Positions 6,787-9,837 of a stretch of DNA of 9,837 nt are shown here, in pieces. A program made the translations under genes and the position numbers. The stretch lies in the NCBI GenBank assembly GCA_964464435.1, contig CAYXGE010000067.1, positions 1-9,837 of the forward strand. The letters run 5' to 3'. This DNA is from CAYXGE01 sp964464435 (GTDB lineage Bacteria; Pseudomonadota; Gammaproteobacteria; Burkholderiales; Methylophilaceae). The notes under the pieces were generated by a model. That model did no database searches. It saw only the letters and a list, made by a program, of their open reading frames with translations, and had not been told where the DNA came from. Position 1 is the stretch's first letter, and every line of letters starts with the position of its first letter.

Positions 6787-8420
6787 GTAAATTCGCCCCT
6801 TTCCCAACTTGGCAATGGGACATTCCTAGCCATTTTAATATTGGTGTCGCATGCTCAGATCGTCATCAAGGCACCCCCATAGCGCACACATTAGCGATGA
6901 TTGTAGAAGACGATACCTTGGGTACGGATGAAATTACTTTTTCAGAGTTATCTCAACGTACCCATCAGTTTGCACAATTGTTACGTAACTTGGGTGTAGC
7001 ACTGGGTGATAGAGTCCTCATTCGTTTGCCCAATTGTTTAGATTATCCAACCGCTTTTTTAGGAGCGATGAAACGTGGTGCAATTTCAGTGCCTACGTCT
7101 ACCCTGCTCACAGCGGAAGAGGTCATTTATTTGGCCAAAGACTCTGGTGCAAGCGTGCTCGTGACAGATAAAGCGATGTGGTCTAAATTAGCCACGGAGT
7201 TGAAAGGTTGTCCTCAACTTAAGTATGTATTGCTTTCGGGAGCGGGTGCCTGCGTTGCAAGTGCCGATAGTGCAATTCAAGTGATTGATTTAAGCCCTGC
7301 AATGCAGGCGATTGAATCATGGGATGCACCGCATCAAACTGCTGCTGATGACCCTGCCTATTTGGTTTATACCTCAGGCACCACTGGTTATCCAAAAGGA
7401 GTGTTACATGCGCACCGTGCCTTGCTTGGACGCGCGCCAGCGACTACTTATTGGTTTGATTTTTCTGAAACCAAGCAAGACCGTATCATGCATTCAGGCA
7501 AATTTAATTGGACCTATGTATTGGGCACAGGCTTGATGGATCCTCTGTATTTGGGCAAAACGGTGATTGTGCATGAAGGTAAAAATGATGCGACCACGTG
7601 GCCTAAACTCATCGCCAAACATCAGGCCACCATCTTTATTGGGGTACCTACGATATACCGCCAAATTCTGCAAAAAACTGAATTTAAAAAGGCTGATGTG
7701 CCCAGTTTACGTCATTGCATGAGCGCAGGTGAACATTTATCTGACGAGGTGCTAGCAATGTGGCGTGAGCGCTTTGAAATTGATATTTATGAAGCTGTCG
7801 GCATGTCAGAATTTTCATATTATTTATGTGAAACTAAATCACGGCCAATTCGCCCAGGCTCCGCTGGGTTTCCTCAACCAGGCCATGACATTCAATTGCT
7901 TAACCCTGAAACCTTGCAACCAGTAGCGATTGGTGAAGAGGGTATGATTAGTGTGCCAGAGCGTGACCCAGGTTTGTTTTTAGAGTACTGGAATTTGCCA
8001 GAAGAAACTGCTAAATATAAACACGATGGCTGGTTTTTTACCGGAGATTACGCAAGATATGATGAAGATGGCTACATTTGGTTCTTAGGCCGAAAAGATG
8101 ACATTATCAAAAGTTTTGGCTATCGTGTTTCGCCTTATGAAATAGAACGCGTATTAAAATCGCACCCTGCAGTGGCGGATTGTGCCGCTATTGGTGAAGA
8201 AATTGAAAAAGATAAAATACTGGTAGTGGCCTATGTGATATTGCAGCCAAACCAAGAAGTAAGTGCAGATGAATTACAAAGTTTTGGCAAAAAGCACTTA
8301 GCTGCTTATAAGGCACCTAAAGTAGTTTATTTAGCTAAAGACTTTCCTCGCACAAAAAACGGTAAAATACTACGTCGCGATGTTAACCCAGCAATATCCA
8401 TTGCAAGATCGGCCTCATGA
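6783..8420 (+). CDS. AMP-forming acyl-CoA synthetase (medium-chain acyl-CoA/benzoate-CoA ligase-like)
   Basis: Two-step ATP-dependent ligase (carboxylate to acyl-AMP, then to acyl-CoA) of the ANL superfamily, 545 residues, predicted cytoplasmic. Motifs in order: phosphate loop YTSGTTGYPKG (196-206); IFIGVPTIYRQIL (284-296); adenine-binding YEAVGMSE (336-343); GWFFTGD (416-422); hinge region GRKDDIIKSFGYRVSPYEIE (436-455); and PRTKNGK (522-528) with the catalytic Lys528. The N-terminal HFNIG start and overall length resemble medium-chain acyl-CoA synthetases and aryl-CoA ligases more than acetyl- or propionyl-CoA synthetases (about 630-650 residues). A PrpE-like role is therefore not obvious. 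It overlaps both neighbours by four bases (ATGA), with TGGAG at 6771-6775 seven bases before the start. Context suggests it activates an organic acid for the preceding CoA-ester lyase; the actual substrate is unknown. Confidence 0.88.
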   Translation: MSKFAPFPTWQWDIPSHFNIGVACSDRHQGTPIAHTLAMIVEDDTLGTDEITFSELSQRTHQFAQLLRNLGVALGDRVLIRLPNCLDYPTAFLGAMKRGAISVPTSTLLTAEEVIYLAKDSGASVLVTDKAMWSKLATELKGCPQLKYVLLSGAGACVASADSAIQVIDLSPAMQAIESWDAPHQTAADDPAYLVYTSGTTGYPKGVLHAHRALLGRAPATTYWFDFSETKQDRIMHSGKFNWTYVLGTGLMDPLYLGKTVIVHEGKNDATTWPKLIAKHQATIFIGVPTIYRQILQKTEFKKADVPSLRHCMSAGEHLSDEVLAMWRERFEIDIYEAVGMSEFSYYLCETKSRPIRPGSAGFPQPGHDIQLLNPETLQPVAIGEEGMISVPERDPGLFLEYWNLPEETAKYKHDGWFFTGDYARYDEDGYIWFLGRKDDIIKSFGYRVSPYEIERVLKSHPAVADCAAIGEEIEKDKILVVAYVILQPNQEVSADELQSFGKKHLAAYKAPKVVYLAKDFPRTKNGKILRRDVNPAISIARSAS

Positions 8421-9837
8421 GCGTAATTAAACAATCTGACGTAGTGAAAAGTATTGCAGATGCTTTGCAATATATTTCTTACTATCACCCCCAAGATTAT
8501 ATTCAAGCCTTGGGTAAAGCCTATGCGCTGGAACAATCGCCAGCGGCCAAAGATGCCATTGCGCAAATTCTTACCAACTCACGCATGTGCGCTGAGGGTA
8601 AGCGGCCAATATGCCAAGATACTGGTATTGTGGTAGTGTTTTTAGAAGTCGGTATGGAGGTGCGCTGGAATTATGATATCGACGCGCAATTGGATATTGA
8701 GGCTTTAGTCAATCAGGGCGTGAGTCAAGCCTACTTGCACCCAGATAACACTTTACGTGCTTCAGTGGTTAAAGACCCAGCTGGCAAGCGTCAAAATACC
8801 AAAGACAACACCCCTGCAATTGTGCATGTGAGTTTGGTGACGGGGAGTAAGCTAGAAATTAGCCTCGCTGCAAAAGGCGGCGGCTCAGAGAATAAAGCCA
8901 AGTTTGTCATGCTGAACCCCTCTGATAACATTGTTGATTGGGTTCTGAAAACAGTGCCGCAAATGGGCGCTGGTTGGTGTCCACCAGGTATGTTAGGCAT
9001 CGGCATAGGCGGCACGGCTGAAAAAGCCATGCTTTTAGCTAAAAAGTCGCTCATGGCGCCCATTGATATTCAATCTATTAAGCAACGTGGTGCACAGAAC
9101 CGCATCGAAGAATTACGCCTAGAGTTATATGAAAAGGTGAATGCCTTAGGTATTGGTGCACAAGGGCTTGGTGGCTTAAGCACAGTATTGGATGTGAAGA
9201 TTTTAGACTATCCAACACATGCAGCTTCTCTGCCTGTTGCCATGATTCCTAACTGCGCAGCAACGCGTCATGTGCATTTTACGCTAGACGGAAGCGGTGC
9301 GGCGGTCCTCAATCCGCCTGACCTTAACAACTGGCCTAAAGTAAATTGGCAACCAAGTGCAGAAGCAAGGCGCGTTAATTTGGATAGCATTACGCCAGAA
9401 GAGGTTACCACTTGGCGAGCTGGTGAAACCTTATTGTTAAATGGCAAGTTATTAACGGGGCGTGATGCCGCTCACAAGCGCATCGCGGAAATGTTTGCAC
9501 GTGGAGAAGGTTTGCCAGAGGGGGTAGATTTAACCAATCGCTTCATTTATTACGTGGGGCCAGTCGACCCTGTGCGTGATGAGGTGGTTGGTCCTGCAGG
9601 GCCTACCACAGCGACACGTATGGATAAATTTACTGACATGATGTTAGAAAAAACAGGCTTACTAGGCATGGTGGGTAAAGCTGAACGCGGTGAAGCCACC
9701 GTAAAAAGTATCGCCAAACATCAAGCGGTGTATTTAATGGCGATTGGTGGTGCAGCTTATCTTGTCTCAAAAGCCATTAAGGCATCACGGGTGGTGGCTT
9801 TCGCCGATTTAGGCATGGAAGCAATTTACGAGTTTGA
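8417..9837 (+). CDS. Class I (iron-sulfur) fumarate hydratase, C-terminus beyond window
   Basis: Reversible hydration of fumarate to (S)-malate using an oxygen-sensitive [4Fe-4S] cluster, cytoplasmic. The frame is open from the ATG at 8417 to the window edge (473 full codons). Single-chain class I fumarases are about 500-550 residues, so only a short C-terminal piece should be missing. The three cluster cysteines are Cys66 in RPICQDTG, Cys188 in GWCPPGMLG and Cys280 in IPNCAATRH, with spacing close to E. coli FumA (105, 224, 318). The alpha part runs to about residue 290, and the beta part contains the LLNGKLLTGRDAAHKR stretch and a YYVGPVDP motif. The start overlaps the ligase stop (ATGA) and no strong ribosome binding site is seen, so it may depend on coupling. 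With SDH and malic enzyme it completes succinate to pyruvate. Some class I fumarases also hydrate mesaconate to (S)-citramalate, which is relevant given the CoA ligase and lyase upstream. Confidence 0.93.
   Translation, partial: MSVIKQSDVVKSIADALQYISYYHPQDYIQALGKAYALEQSPAAKDAIAQILTNSRMCAEGKRPICQDTGIVVVFLEVGMEVRWNYDIDAQLDIEALVNQGVSQAYLHPDNTLRASVVKDPAGKRQNTKDNTPAIVHVSLVTGSKLEISLAAKGGGSENKAKFVMLNPSDNIVDWVLKTVPQMGAGWCPPGMLGIGIGGTAEKAMLLAKKSLMAPIDIQSIKQRGAQNRIEELRLELYEKVNALGIGAQGLGGLSTVLDVKILDYPTHAASLPVAMIPNCAATRHVHFTLDGSGAAVLNPPDLNNWPKVNWQPSAEARRVNLDSITPEEVTTWRAGETLLLNGKLLTGRDAAHKRIAEMFARGEGLPEGVDLTNRFIYYVGPVDPVRDEVVGPAGPTTATRMDKFTDMMLEKTGLLGMVGKAERGEATVKSIAKHQAVYLMAIGGAAYLVSKAIKASRVVAFADLGMEAIYEF

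Noticed and set aside
6504..6833. Minus-strand open frame of 109 codons across the lyase-ligase junction
   Set aside because: Both plus-strand genes here are supported by family motifs; the antisense product shows no domain and no context.
6783..8420. Assignment of the ligase as propionyl-CoA synthetase PrpE
   Set aside because: Length and N-terminal features fit the medium-chain/aryl-CoA ligase group better than the longer acetyl/propionyl-CoA synthetases, so no gene symbol is given.
8454..8636. Plus-strand 60-codon frame within the fumarase start region
   Set aside because: It is an alternative frame of the class I fumarase, whose frame carries conserved motifs such as RPICQDTG.

Overview
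The window is one densely packed, plus-strand metabolic operon from a Gram-negative bacterium. It is moderately AT-leaning by eye. The proteins resemble the proteobacterial (E. coli-like) four-subunit succinate dehydrogenase set. A betaproteobacterium fits best, possibly a methylotroph of the Methylophilaceae, because I recall similar clusters around the methylcitric acid cycle there. That taxonomic placement is inference, since there is no rRNA or marker gene in the window.

Layout: positions 1-57 hold the last 18 codons of an upstream gene, tentatively aconitase B (acnB). The 114-base gap that follows is the only real intergenic region and carries a candidate promoter and palindromes. Next comes a HutC-type GntR regulator (172-906), then a short-form malic enzyme (929-2119), then sdhC, sdhD, sdhA, sdhB and the flavinylation factor sdhE (2139-5608). 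These are followed by a long CitE-like HpcH/HpaI-family lyase (5635-6786), an AMP-forming acyl-CoA ligase (6783-8420) and a class I iron-sulfur fumarase (8417 to the window edge, C-terminus missing). From the regulator onward no gap exceeds 26 bases, and five of the eight junctions overlap (TAATG or ATGA types). Co-transcription and translational coupling are therefore likely.

How the genes work together: SDH oxidises succinate to fumarate, fumarase hydrates fumarate to malate, and malic enzyme decarboxylates malate to pyruvate. The core is thus a succinate-to-pyruvate branch. It would suit an organism that makes succinate by a route such as the methylcitrate cycle; an aconitase upstream would fit that. 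The unexplained part is the ligase-lyase pair inserted between SDH and fumarase. A CoA ligase translationally coupled to a CoA-ester lyase suggests activation and cleavage of a hydroxy-dicarboxylic acid such as malate or citramalate. If the class I fumarase also hydrates mesaconate, the last three genes could form a mesaconate -> citramalate -> citramalyl-CoA -> acetyl-CoA + pyruvate route. This is a hypothesis, not something the sequence proves. I saw no mobile elements, CRISPR arrays, RNA genes or defence genes.
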